From: Flavobacteriales bacterium
Lineage (GTDB): Bacteria > Bacteroidota > Bacteroidia > Flavobacteriales_E > Vicingaceae
Direction: 5' to 3'
Assembly: GCA_020635795.1 (NCBI GenBank)
Contig: JACJZD010000002.1
Span: 124,001-188,000 of the forward strand
Length of the DNA stretch: 64,000 bases
In this document: positions 53,651 to 62,172 of the stretch, one piece after another
Layout: each line of letters starts with the position of its first letter
Numbering within the stretch: the first letter of the stretch is position 1
The notes under the pieces: generated by a model
Database searches by the model: none
What the model was told of the DNA's origin: nothing
The model's input: only the letters and a program-made list of their open reading frames with translations
Position numbers and translations under genes: made by a program

Positions 53651-55279
53651 ATGGCACAAATTAATATTGAAAAATGGGACATAGAAGACGAGAGTTTTTG
53701 GAAGTCAACAGGAAAAAAAATAGCAAATAAAAACTTGTGGTTATCTATTCCTGCATTATTTCTGTCTTTTGCTACATGGGCAATGTGGGGAGTTATCATC
53801 AAGTACATGAAAGACTTTGGTTATAACTTCGGTTTAACTGCAGGACTCGAGCCTGGTTCAGATGCGTTTAATAATGCTTTGGCAGAGGTTAATAATTTGT
53901 ATTACACCTTACCCGCAATAGCTGGTTTAGCAGGAGCTACTTTACGTTTACCTAATTCATTCTTAATTTCATTGGGTGGAGGTAGAAACGTAATCTTTAT
54001 CACAACTGCATTAATGTTAATTCCTACTATTGGAACAGGTATAGCATTAAACGATATCAATACTCCATACTTGTTTTTTGCTGTCATGGCATTCTTTTCA
54101 GGTTTTGGTGGTGGTAACTTTGCGTCTTCTATGAGTAACATTAGTGGATTTTTTCCTAAAAAAATGCAAGGTTATGCTTTGGGGATGAATGCTGGTATTG
54201 GAAACTTAGGTGTTGGTGCAATGCAAAAAATGATACCTTTTATTGTTGGGTTTGCATTTTTTGGAGCTGTGGGTTCTGATGCAGTTATTAATGGAGCTCC
54301 ATTTGCTGGTGTTCAAAATGCTGGTTGGATATGGGTACCACTATTGGTGTTGTCAACCATCGGAGCCTTTTTTGGGATGAATAATATTTCTTCAAATTGC
54401 CCTAACTTACCTAATACAGCACAAGGAGTTGGTAAAACGCTGTATTTGGTTGGGTTGGGTTTATTAGCCGCAGGTATTGGTGCAATATTATTATTAGGTA
54501 TTCCTTGGAAAAATTTTGGAATGAAAGATTCTTCTATTTGGATTGTAGTACCAGTTGTTGCGTTAATAACTGTACAATTAATGAAATATGCAACCCCTTC
54601 AGAAATTAAATCAAATTTAAAAAAGCAATTTACTATTTTAAGCAGTAAACACAACTGGATTATGACTATTATCTATATCATGACATTTGGTTCTTTTATT
54701 GGTTTCTCATTTGCATTCCCTAAATTATGTCAAGATATATTTGAGTTTACTGATAAAGCCAACCCATTATATAAAAATCCAAACGCTCCAAACTATATGC
54801 TATGGGCTTTTATTGGACCAATGCTTGGTGCTCTTGTTAGACCATTAGGAGGCATTATTTCTGATAAAGTGAATAGTGGAGCGAAAGTTACTGCAATTGC
54901 AACTGTTGTTCAGATTATAGCAACTTTTGCGGTGGCTTACTTTGTAATACAAGCAAAAAACTCATCTACTCCTGAAGATTACTGGTGGCCATTCTTTGCT
55001 TGTTTTATGGTATTGTTTATAACTACTGGTATTGGTAATGGCTCTACTTTTAGAAGTATTCCTTATATTTTTAGTAAAGAACAAGCAGGTCCTGTTTTAG
55101 GTTGGACTTCAGCTATTGCTGCTTATGGTGCGTTTATTATCCCAAATATTTTTGGACAACAAATAAAAGCTGGAACCCCTGAATATGCTCTTTACGGATT
55201 TGGTGCGTTTTACATAGTTTGTTTGGTGTTAAACTGGTGGTATTATCAAGGTCCAAAAAGAGAATTTGATAATCCTTAA
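53651..55279 (+). CDS. NarK-type nitrate/nitrite transporter 2
   Basis: The 542-residue MFS protein has the nitrate signature NAGIGNLGVGAMQ near residue 180 and GPMLGALVRPLGGIISDKV near 395. It differs clearly from the protein encoded upstream, so it is not a simple duplicate. NarK1/NarK2 pairs, where one type is a proton symporter and the other a nitrate/nitrite antiporter, are known in denitrifiers. Which type is which cannot be fixed here. Confidence 0.87.
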   Translation: MAQINIEKWDIEDESFWKSTGKKIANKNLWLSIPALFLSFATWAMWGVIIKYMKDFGYNFGLTAGLEPGSDAFNNALAEVNNLYYTLPAIAGLAGATLRLPNSFLISLGGGRNVIFITTALMLIPTIGTGIALNDINTPYLFFAVMAFFSGFGGGNFASSMSNISGFFPKKMQGYALGMNAGIGNLGVGAMQKMIPFIVGFAFFGAVGSDAVINGAPFAGVQNAGWIWVPLLVLSTIGAFFGMNNISSNCPNLPNTAQGVGKTLYLVGLGLLAAGIGAILLLGIPWKNFGMKDSSIWIVVPVVALITVQLMKYATPSEIKSNLKKQFTILSSKHNWIMTIIYIMTFGSFIGFSFAFPKLCQDIFEFTDKANPLYKNPNAPNYMLWAFIGPMLGALVRPLGGIISDKVNSGAKVTAIATVVQIIATFAVAYFVIQAKNSSTPEDYWWPFFACFMVLFITTGIGNGSTFRSIPYIFSKEQAGPVLGWTSAIAAYGAFIIPNIFGQQIKAGTPEYALYGFGAFYIVCLVLNWWYYQGPKREFDNP

Positions 55280-55287
55280 CAATGTTA

Positions 55288-55319
55288 TAAAAAGGGGCTT
55301 TAAGAGAGCCCTTTTTTAT
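55288..55319 (+). terminator. Terminator after the second nitrate transporter
   Basis: AAAAAGGGGCT pairs with AGCCCTTTTTT with one bulged G, 10-40 bp after the stop. It separates the transporter genes from the porin gene. Confidence 0.7.
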
Positions 55320-55331
55320 TGAGTCAAAAAT

Positions 55332-55345
55332 ATGATTTGTATCAG
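55332..55345. promoter_or_regulatory. FNR-type palindrome, site 4
   Basis: ATGATTTGTATCAG lies 100 bp before the porin gene. A loose -7-like TAACTCTTG starts about 31 bp beyond its centre, close to the spacing seen at sites 5 and 6. Confidence 0.55.
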
Positions 55346-55444
55346 TTTTTTATCTTCTAAAAAGAAGAATAACTCTTGACAACATTCATAACTCATCATA
55401 AAATCTAAATCTAAATTTGAGTAATAATTATAAAAAACAATAAA

Positions 55445-56923
55445 ATGAAACTATCAAAAAAAATATTAGTGGGGGCAATGCTATTTGTAGCAGCACCTAC
55501 TTTTGCACAATTTACATTAGACGGGGAAGTTCGTCCACGTTTTGAATATCGCCACGGATTTAAAGCTGTTGCCGATTCAGCACAAGATGCAGCAGCATCA
55601 GTTGAGCAACGTACTCGCTTAAATTTTGGATATAAAAACGAAGGTTATATTTTTAAAGTAACTGTTCAAGATGTTAGAACATGGGGTAGTCAGCCACAAA
55701 TAGTTGGTACTGCTGCACAACAAAACAACGATGGAGCATATATCTCTATTCATGAAGCATGGGGAGAGGCATTAATGTCAGATAAATGGTCGTTAAAAAT
55801 GGGTCGCCAAGAAATTAATTATGATGATGCTCGTATTTTTGGTGATTTAGCTTGGGCATCTCAAGGACGTAGTCATGATGCAGCATTACTGAAATTTAAA
55901 GCTGAAAAATTTAAAATGGATTTAGGGGTTGCATACAACCAAGATAAACAAGCTACAATTGGTCACGATGCTCAATTTGGAACTTATAAAGCGATGCAGT
56001 ATCTATGGTTCAACCATAAGTTTAACGAGAGTTTTTCTGCAAGTGTGTTGTTCTTAAATTTAGGGAAAGAGCAGTTAAATTACGACAGTACAGTGAGAGC
56101 TCCAGTAGCTCCACCAACTCAATACTATACCGATGTGTATGCGCAAACCGCTGGTACTAGGTTGTTGTATAAAAAAGAAAAATTAGAGGTGGCAGGTGCT
56201 TTTTACTACCAAATGGGATTAGATGGAAATAGAAATGTTGTATATACAGATAGAGATGGAGAGTACAATAAAGAAGTTCAAGCTATGAATTACCGTGTGG
56301 ATGTTAATTACAAGATTACTGAAAAGATTTCAACTCATTTAGGATACGAGTACATGAGTGGTAACAACCAAACGGATACTAACCTATCATATAGAAGAGT
56401 TAATCATGCATTTAACCCATATTTTGGTACTAACCATAAATTCAATGGTTTAATGGATTATTTTTATGTAGGTAACCATGCTGGTAGTGTAGGGTTAAGC
56501 GATATTTTCTTTGGACTAAAATATAAAAACGAAAAATTCTGGGTGGCTGCAGACGCTCATTTGTTTGCTGCTGCAGAAGATGTGTGGGATGGTTATAAAT
56601 ACAACAAAGATTTAGCAGACGCTATTACTGCTGGAACTCCAACTCAACCAATAACGGATGTTAAATACACCAAATATAAAATGGAAAAAAACTTAGGTAC
56701 TGAGCTTGATTTCACTTTTGGTTTTGATTTAGCTAAAGGAGTTGGATTACAAGGTGGTTATTCGGTGTTAATGGATACTGAAACTCTTGCTTACTTAAAA
56801 GGAGTGACATATGCAGGCAATAATAAAAATGCTGGTCAAGGTAGAACAGATCAAATGAACTCTTGGGGTTGGGTAATGGTTACTTTCAAACCTAAGTTTA
56901 TAACAGGAGAAGAGAAAAAATAG
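55445..56923 (+). CDS. Alginate-export-family outer-membrane porin
   Basis: The 492-residue protein has a signal peptide ending in TFAQ and a beta-barrel sequence with the family motifs GEVRPRFEYRHGF and SVEQRTRLNFGY. It also contains SLKMGRQEINYDDARIFGD. The name refers to the fold only; alginate genes are absent. With its own FNR-type site and a place between nitrate transporters and respiratory genes, it more probably lets nitrate/nitrite or other small anions cross the outer membrane. Confidence 0.85.
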   Translation: MKLSKKILVGAMLFVAAPTFAQFTLDGEVRPRFEYRHGFKAVADSAQDAAASVEQRTRLNFGYKNEGYIFKVTVQDVRTWGSQPQIVGTAAQQNNDGAYISIHEAWGEALMSDKWSLKMGRQEINYDDARIFGDLAWASQGRSHDAALLKFKAEKFKMDLGVAYNQDKQATIGHDAQFGTYKAMQYLWFNHKFNESFSASVLFLNLGKEQLNYDSTVRAPVAPPTQYYTDVYAQTAGTRLLYKKEKLEVAGAFYYQMGLDGNRNVVYTDRDGEYNKEVQAMNYRVDVNYKITEKISTHLGYEYMSGNNQTDTNLSYRRVNHAFNPYFGTNHKFNGLMDYFYVGNHAGSVGLSDIFFGLKYKNEKFWVAADAHLFAAAEDVWDGYKYNKDLADAITAGTPTQPITDVKYTKYKMEKNLGTELDFTFGFDLAKGVGLQGGYSVLMDTETLAYLKGVTYAGNNKNAGQGRTDQMNSWGWVMVTFKPKFITGEEKK

Positions 56924-56974
56924 AGACATTGGTTTTACAGTTTAATTCGTTTAAATTGTAGTTAGTTAGGTGGT

Positions 56975-57005
56975 GAAAAGGAGCAGCTGTAGGTTGCTCC
57001 TTTTC
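56975..57005 (+). terminator. Terminator-like hairpin after porin gene
   Basis: GAAAAGGAGCA and TGCTCCTTTTC pair perfectly over 11 bp around a 9-base loop, 52 bp after the stop. The T-run after the stem is short. Confidence 0.6.
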
Positions 57006-57020
57006 TATTTCTCGTTAGTC

Positions 57021-57040
57021 ATTCCTGCGAAAGCAGGAAT
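57021..57040. repeat. Palindromic repeat family D, copy 1
   Basis: ATTCCTGC-GAAA-GCAGGAAT is a perfect hairpin followed by CCAG. The reverse-orientation partner lies 96 bp further on. Confidence 0.7.
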
Positions 57041-57135
57041 CCAGATTTAAGATAATATGAGTTTGATATAAAACAGATTCTTTATTAGTTAATTAAACCA
57101 TCTTTGATGAGAATAACCGACAAGACAAAGCTGGT

Positions 57136-57153
57136 TTCCTGCATACGCAGGAA
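57136..57153. repeat. Palindromic repeat family D, copy 2 (inverted)
   Basis: TTCCTGC-ATAC-GCAGGAA is preceded by CTGG, so relative to copy 1 it is inverted. The two copies could also pair with each other across the 95 bp between them. Confidence 0.65.
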
Positions 57154-57182
57154 TGGTAATTGCCCTTTATAAACTAATTTAT

Positions 57183-57206
57183 CCTCTTGAGGGGATTGTA
57201 GGGGTG
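57183..57206. repeat. Decayed copy of repeat family A
   Basis: CCTCTTGAGGGG then TAGGGGTGG has the plan of the family A copy at 7983 with several changes. Confidence 0.45.
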
Positions 57207-57345
57207 GTTTTGGCAATACAGATTGTATGTCTTGTAATGCTGAATGAAGTTTTATTGCCATTTTTAATGGTAGTATAAAACAACATGAAGTATTTATCTT
57301 AAAGAATGCTAAAGCTCAATTCAATAAGACATATTGAGTATTGGT

Positions 57346-57359
57346 ATGATGAATATCAT
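57346..57359. promoter_or_regulatory. FNR-type palindrome, site 5, with class II-like promoter
   Basis: ATGATGAATATCAT has its centre 29.5 bp from the first base of TAATTTTA (57382-57389), a -7-type element. This would put the regulator near -41, touching RNA polymerase. The gene starts at 57413, 24 bp after the element. Confidence 0.65.
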
Positions 57360-57412
57360 ATATCACCAAACTCGAATTGGGTAATTTTATGATATAAGCT
57401 TGTATTAACGTG

Positions 57413-58513
57413 ATGAAATTATTTCCAACCATTATCAATTACATAACCATACTTAGTTGTTTGGCGGCGGTTTCGTGTAAAAAAGATGATGTTAAAATAC
57501 AAGAAAGCTCTGTTCCCGCACCTCCAATTTTAGAAGCCTACAATCCCACCTACATACAACCACCTATGTTACCTTACATATTACCCATGCACAACCCTGA
57601 ATTTAATAAAATGACTGTTGAAGGTGTTGCACTGGGTAGAAAACTATATTATGATAAAATATTAAGTACCAACAATCGCTCTTGTTCGTCTTGTCATTTG
57701 CCTCAATACTCATTTTCACTTCCTTTTATGGGACCAATAGGTACTGCAATATTGCCGCATGTAAATTTAGGTTGGTACAACAAATATGGCTGGGAAGGTG
57801 GTGAAGACCATTTAGATTATGTTGCATTAGCCGATTTAGCCGAGGGCAATCCCTTTTTAAATGCAAATGCCGATAGTATTGATTCTCGATTTAAAAGAAG
57901 TACAGAATATCAACAAATGTTTTGGTCTGCTTTTGGAGTAAGTATTACCACTCAAACCGATAGTGTTAGAAAAAACTACATCAGTTTTGCATTGGCTCAG
58001 TTTTTACGTTCGATGGTTTCAAACGATTCAAAGTTTGATAAATACCTAAGAGGTGAAGTAGCATTGACACCCCAAGAATTAAGTGGATTTAATGTTTTTA
58101 TAAGCGAAAATAAAGGAGATTGTTTTCATTGTCATGGAACAGGTAATAATCCAATGTGGTCCGATTTGCAGTTTCATAACAATGCCCTTAACGCAACATT
58201 TTCTGGGGTAGATTTAGGAAGGTATAATGTTACAGGAAACCCAAATGACATTGGTAAATTTAAGACGCCAACACTTCGTAATATAGCTTTATCCGCACCA
58301 TATATGCACGATAATAGGTTTGCAACACTCGAGGAAGTTGTCGATTTTTATAGCGAAGGTTTACAGCAATCACCTTATGTTGATCCGCTAATGCAAAAAA
58401 TAGGGCAGGGAGGAGCACAGTTAACTGCTGCAGATAAAGCTGATTTGGTTGCCTTTCTAAAAACATTAACCGATAGTACTTTTATCAATAATCCAGATTT
58501 TTTAACACCATAA
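57413..58513 (+). CDS. Dihaem cytochrome c peroxidase/MauG-type lipoprotein
   Basis: The start is ATG at 57413 rather than the GTG just before it. The signal MKLFPTIINYITILSC... ends at a VSCKK lipobox. Haem sites CSSCH and CFHCH flank a domain with LGRKLYYDKILSTNNRS and FKTPTLRNIALSAPYMHDN. It lies in the periplasm and is a second, clearly different member of the family beside the one at 39547. Its own FNR-type site suggests a role in electron flow or peroxide/nitrogen-oxide defence during nitrate respiration. Confidence 0.87.
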   Translation: MKLFPTIINYITILSCLAAVSCKKDDVKIQESSVPAPPILEAYNPTYIQPPMLPYILPMHNPEFNKMTVEGVALGRKLYYDKILSTNNRSCSSCHLPQYSFSLPFMGPIGTAILPHVNLGWYNKYGWEGGEDHLDYVALADLAEGNPFLNANADSIDSRFKRSTEYQQMFWSAFGVSITTQTDSVRKNYISFALAQFLRSMVSNDSKFDKYLRGEVALTPQELSGFNVFISENKGDCFHCHGTGNNPMWSDLQFHNNALNATFSGVDLGRYNVTGNPNDIGKFKTPTLRNIALSAPYMHDNRFATLEEVVDFYSEGLQQSPYVDPLMQKIGQGGAQLTAADKADLVAFLKTLTDSTFINNPDFLTP

Positions 58514-58521
58514 TTTAAAAC

Positions 58522-58535
58522 ATGATTTAAATCAT
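58522..58535. promoter_or_regulatory. FNR-type palindrome, site 6, with class II-like promoter
   Basis: ATGATTTAAATCAT is a perfect palindrome. Its centre is again 29.5 bp from the first base of TAATTTTA (58558-58565), exactly as at site 5. Confidence 0.68.
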
Positions 58536-58594
58536 TTTACGAAAGTTTCGACTAGCGTAATTTTATCTAAAATATAACGCTTAAATTTACTCAG

Positions 58595-59323
58595 ATGAAA
58601 ATAGTTGATAGAGAAACAGGTAAAAGATTAAAAGAGGTTGATCCTGTAATAGGAAACCCTGAAAAAGATATTGAAATTCAAAACGATGAATTGTCGCCAA
58701 TGGATCCGCCTGATGCTTATTCATCCTATGCATCTATTGAGATTGAAAATGGAGAATTAAACGAAAGTTTAATCATCTTAAAAAAAGAACACGAAGAACT
58801 TATAGCTGTTTTAGATGTGTTTGAAAAAGCATTAGCCGATTTTAAAGAATTAGGATATGTGTTGAATAACGATGTAAATGAAGGCTTTAAAAAATTCTTT
58901 GATTTTTTCGATAATGATTTATTGCCTCATAATAGAAAAGAAGAAAAAATATTGTTTCCTGTTTTACAAAAAGCGCTTTTGGCGAATAACGAACATGGTG
59001 TTGGAAAAAATCCAGTGACAGCAGTCGATATAATGGAAGACGACCATGTTAAATTTATTCAATTAGGAACACTAACGTTTAATCTATTAGGTTTAGCACC
59101 TCGTTTTAGGGATGCACAATCGAAAATGTTTACCTATGATGTGGCTTATAATAATGCTAAAGAATTGGTTGAATTAATTAGATTGCACGTGTTTAGAGAA
59201 GACAATACCTTGTTTCCGTTAGCGCAGAAATACCTTTCGGCTAAACAATTTGAAGATATTATTTTAGAAATGAACGCGATAACAACCGAAGGTGAACATT
59301 CGGAAGAACACCATCATCATTAA
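58595..59323 (+). CDS. Hemerythrin-domain (HHE) protein
   Basis: The 242-residue protein has an N-terminal extension of about 45 residues. An HHE-type four-helix bundle follows: KKEHEEL at about 68, DLLPHNRKEEKILFP near 111, EDDHVKF near 150 and LHVFREDNTLFP near 198. These histidines and glutamates could bind a di-iron centre. The protein is cytoplasmic. Hemerythrin-like proteins in nitrate clusters have been linked to repair of iron-sulfur clusters or to nitric-oxide handling. It is 2 bp upstream of moaA. Confidence 0.85.
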   Translation: MKIVDRETGKRLKEVDPVIGNPEKDIEIQNDELSPMDPPDAYSSYASIEIENGELNESLIILKKEHEELIAVLDVFEKALADFKELGYVLNNDVNEGFKKFFDFFDNDLLPHNRKEEKILFPVLQKALLANNEHGVGKNPVTAVDIMEDDHVKFIQLGTLTFNLLGLAPRFRDAQSKMFTYDVAYNNAKELVELIRLHVFREDNTLFPLAQKYLSAKQFEDIILEMNAITTEGEHSEEHHHH

Positions 59324-59325
59324 CA

Positions 59326-60330
59326 ATGTTTAACCCAACAAATATAACTGATCAATTCGGGCGAGTACACAATTACTTACGTATTTCGTTAACCGAACGG
59401 TGCAATTTACGTTGTTTTTATTGCATGCCCGAGGATGGTATTCCATTAACCGAAAAGTCAAATTTAATGACTCATGAAGAGGTTATATTTATTGCTAAGC
59501 AGTTTGTTGACATGGGTGTAAAAAAAATCCGATTAACAGGAGGAGAGCCTTTGCTAAAAAAGAACATCGAAAAAATAATTCGTGAATTAGCAGCTTTGCC
59601 AATAAGTTTGGGGATTACTACCAATGGTATTTTATTAGATAAATATTTAGATTTATTCAAAGAAGTTGGTGTAAAAGACATCAACGTAAGTTTAGACACG
59701 CTTAATAAAGAAAAATTTAACACAATAACTCGTAGAGATTATTTTGATACTGTTACCACAAATATTGATAACTATATTAGAGAGGGATTTAACCTTAAAA
59801 TTAATGCTGTATTAATAAAGGGAGTAAACGATGATGAATTAGTTGATTTTGTTGCTTATACCAAAGATAAAGATGTGTCAATCAGATTTATTGAGTTTAT
59901 GCCTTTTGATGGGAACAAGTGGGATTTAAGCAAAGTAGTTTCGTTGCAAGATATTTTGGATAAAGTAGAAGCCAAGTTTGGAAAAGATAATTTGATAAAA
60001 TTAGAGGATAAGAAAAACGATACCACAAAAAATTATCGAATAGAAGGCTATAAAGGTTCATTTGGAGTTATTAGTACCGTTTCGAATCCGTTTTGCGATA
60101 GTTGTAATCGAATCAGACTGATTGCTAACGGTAGAATTAAAAATTGTTTATTTTCATCAACCGAAACAGATTTGCTTTCCTCGTTAAGAGAAGGTAAAGA
60201 CATCAAGCCATTAATTCATCAAGGTGTTTATGCTAAATTTAAATCAAGAGGAGGAATGTCTGCCGATAAAGATTTCTTTAACGAAGATAATTTTTCAAAA
60301 AATAGGACCATGACTGCAATTGGTGGTTAA
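59326..60330 (+). CDS. moaA: GTP 3',8-cyclase MoaA (molybdenum cofactor synthesis)
   Basis: MoaA starts molybdopterin synthesis from GTP. The radical SAM motif LTERCNLRCFYCMP is near residues 22-35. The second cluster site is near the C-terminus (CDSCNRIRL ... CLF), and the chain ends in the required double glycine (AIGG). It supplies the cofactor for NarG, whose gene starts 1.8 kb downstream. The other moa/mob genes are not in the window. Confidence 0.95.
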   Translation: MFNPTNITDQFGRVHNYLRISLTERCNLRCFYCMPEDGIPLTEKSNLMTHEEVIFIAKQFVDMGVKKIRLTGGEPLLKKNIEKIIRELAALPISLGITTNGILLDKYLDLFKEVGVKDINVSLDTLNKEKFNTITRRDYFDTVTTNIDNYIREGFNLKINAVLIKGVNDDELVDFVAYTKDKDVSIRFIEFMPFDGNKWDLSKVVSLQDILDKVEAKFGKDNLIKLEDKKNDTTKNYRIEGYKGSFGVISTVSNPFCDSCNRIRLIANGRIKNCLFSSTETDLLSSLREGKDIKPLIHQGVYAKFKSRGGMSADKDFFNEDNFSKNRTMTAIGG

Positions 60331-60420
60331 TTTAGTATTTTGAACAACTCTTTTTTTCCTGCCAAAAATCATTTTATTACCGTTTTTTAATAATTAGTTT
60401 TATGCCATAATTTATTAAAT

Positions 60421-61071
60421 ATGGACTCATTTTTAAAACAATATTGTACTCCAGAGTGGCAGCAATTTGTTGATTTTCATAAAACTACTTTAACTTTTGA
60501 CGCAAACTCTTTGATTTTTAGTGAAGGAGATGAAGTAAAAGGGTTATATATCGTAAAAGAAGGTAAAGCAAAAGTATACTCGAACGAGTTTGATGGTAAA
60601 GAAAAAATTATTCGTTTAGCTTCTGATGGAGAAATAATAGGACACAGAGGTTTTGGGGGTAATTGGACTTATCCTGTGTCAGCAAAAACGTATGTAAAAA
60701 CCACCATGACGTTTATTCCTATAAATGTGTTTAATACCATAGCAAAAGCCAATGTAGAATTTACCTATCAGTTAATGATGTTTTTTGCTGAGGAGCTTAG
60801 GCTTTCGGAAGAAAGAAATTCATCAATACCAGTTAAAAATAGAATAGCAAAAGCCATTTTATTAAATTACAAAGCTTTTGGTGCCGATGCAAAAGACCCA
60901 CTTACATTGAGTTATACCATAAGCAGAAAAGATTATGCAAGTAAAGTAAATACGACTTACGAAACAGTTATAAGAGTGTTGAGTGAGTTAAATAAAGACA
61001 AGGTAATTGAATTACAAGGTAAGACAATCAAAATATTAAATCTTCAAGAATTGAATCGATTAGCAAAATAA
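60421..61071 (+). CDS. Second Crp/Fnr-family regulator
   Basis: The 216-residue protein has the cyclic-nucleotide-like domain (EGDEVKGLYIVKEGKAKV; GEIIGHRGFGG) and a winged helix (ISRKDYASKVNTTYETVIRVL). Only one cysteine (Cys9) is near the N-terminus, so it cannot hold an FNR-type cluster. Its recognition helix has E-x-x-I-R instead of E-x-x-S-R. It may sense nitric oxide through haem, as DNR does, or another signal, and may read a different DNA site. It stands directly before the nitrate reductase genes. Confidence 0.85.
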   Translation: MDSFLKQYCTPEWQQFVDFHKTTLTFDANSLIFSEGDEVKGLYIVKEGKAKVYSNEFDGKEKIIRLASDGEIIGHRGFGGNWTYPVSAKTYVKTTMTFIPINVFNTIAKANVEFTYQLMMFFAEELRLSEERNSSIPVKNRIAKAILLNYKAFGADAKDPLTLSYTISRKDYASKVNTTYETVIRVLSELNKDKVIELQGKTIKILNLQELNRLAK

Positions 61072-61147
61072 CTCTTGCCTAATTTTATGTTTTGAATCAT
61101 ATTTTATTCGTTCAAAACAATTAAAAAATCCAGAAATCCTAAAAAAC

Positions 61148-61161
61148 ATGATTAGAATCAT
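61148..61161. promoter_or_regulatory. FNR-type palindrome, site 7 (upstream of tandem pair)
   Basis: ATGATTAGAATCAT is a near-perfect palindrome, 22 bp centre-to-centre from site 8, which is two helical turns. Confidence 0.65.
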
Positions 61162-61169
61162 ATTATCAC

Positions 61170-61183
61170 ATGATTCGAATCAT
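61170..61183. promoter_or_regulatory. FNR-type palindrome, site 8 (tandem pair, promoter-proximal)
   Basis: ATGATTCGAATCAT is a perfect palindrome. At the same 29.5-bp distance as at sites 5 and 6 lies GACTTTTA, matching TAATTTTA at six of eight positions. It precedes the cytochrome/narG genes. Confidence 0.65.
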
Positions 61184-61262
61184 TTCTCATTTGTTCAAAT
61201 GGTATGACTTTTATATCGTCAAAGAATGCATTAACTAAACAATGATATAAATTAAAAGTACA

Positions 61263-62141
61263 ATGAACATGAAACTAAAATCAATTGTTATTACCGTTTC
61301 AGTGGCAGTTTGTAGTTTAGCCGTAAACGCACAAGATGGCGAGGCACTTTTCAAACAAAACTGTAGTGCTTGTCACTCCATAGGAAAAGGTAAATTGGTA
61401 GGTCCTGATTTAAAGGGTGTAAATACCAAAAGAAGCGAAGAATGGATTACCAACTTCGTTAAAAATGCTCAAGCATTTGGAGAAAAAGATGCTGATGCAA
61501 AGGCAATGATAGCTGAGTATGGTTACCCAATGCCAAATCAAAATGTTTCTGATGCCGACATCAAGGCAATTATTACGCACATTGCTGCAAATAGTCCTGC
61601 AGAAGCTGTAGCAACAGAAGAAGCTCCTGCAGAAGTAGTTGAGACTCCTGCTGATCCTGCTTTAGACCCAGCAAATGCATCTGATGAAGACGTAATGGCT
61701 GGTTTAATGTTGTTTTCAGGAGAGAAAAGATTTGAAAACAAAGGGGCGCCATGTATTACTTGCCACAATGTAGATTACGATAATTTAATTGCTGGTGGAT
61801 TATTAGCAAAAGATTTAACAATGGTTTACGAAAGAATGGGCTCTGCAGGTATCAATGGTATTTTAAGTGCTCCACCATTCCCAGCAATGAATGCTTCGTA
61901 CAAAGATAATCCATTAACAGAGCAAGAAATTTTTCAGCTTTCAGCTTTCTTTAATAAAGCAGGAGTTAACAATGTGTATCAACACCAAAGAGTATACAAC
62001 AATAATCTACTACTTTATGGCGGAGGTGGAGCATTTGTTGTAATTGCAGCAATCATTTTATTGTTATACATCGAAAGAAAAAGAAAATGCGTTAAACAAG
62101 ACATTTTTGATAGACAAATCAAATCGGCTTGTTCGAAATAA
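61263..62141 (+). CDS. Membrane-anchored dihaem cytochrome c of the nitrate reductase (NarC-like)
   Basis: Either of two close ATGs (codons 1 and 3) can start it. A signal peptide ends in NAQ, then a first haem site CSACHS (about 36) and a linker of Ala/Glu/Pro repeats. A second site CITCHN lies near 163, and one membrane helix (about 243-267) is followed by a short basic cytoplasmic tail. In Thermus and some other bacteria a dihaem NarC precedes narG and connects quinol oxidation to the reductase. The 31-bp gap to narG supports the same role. Confidence 0.85.
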   Translation: MNMKLKSIVITVSVAVCSLAVNAQDGEALFKQNCSACHSIGKGKLVGPDLKGVNTKRSEEWITNFVKNAQAFGEKDADAKAMIAEYGYPMPNQNVSDADIKAIITHIAANSPAEAVATEEAPAEVVETPADPALDPANASDEDVMAGLMLFSGEKRFENKGAPCITCHNVDYDNLIAGGLLAKDLTMVYERMGSAGINGILSAPPFPAMNASYKDNPLTEQEIFQLSAFFNKAGVNNVYQHQRVYNNNLLLYGGGGAFVVIAAIILLLYIERKRKCVKQDIFDRQIKSACSK

Positions 62142-62172
62142 TATTATTGACTAATAAATTAAACTAAAAAAT

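Larger units (their letters stand above)
56924..57409. other. 486-bp gene-free region with terminator, repeats and promoter
   Basis: From left to right it holds a terminator-like hairpin (56975-57005), repeat D copy 1, D copy 2 in the opposite orientation, a decayed family A repeat, and FNR-type site 5 with its promoter. I found no coding frame that starts well. Confidence 0.65.

Noticed and set aside
55445..56923. Alginate secretion system
   Set aside because: The fold name is all that suggests it; no alginate genes are present and the context is nitrate respiration.
60421..61071. Second Crp/Fnr protein as another oxygen-sensing FNR
   Set aside because: It has only one cysteine near the N-terminus and no E-x-x-S-R helix, so an FNR-type cluster and the same DNA target are not supported.
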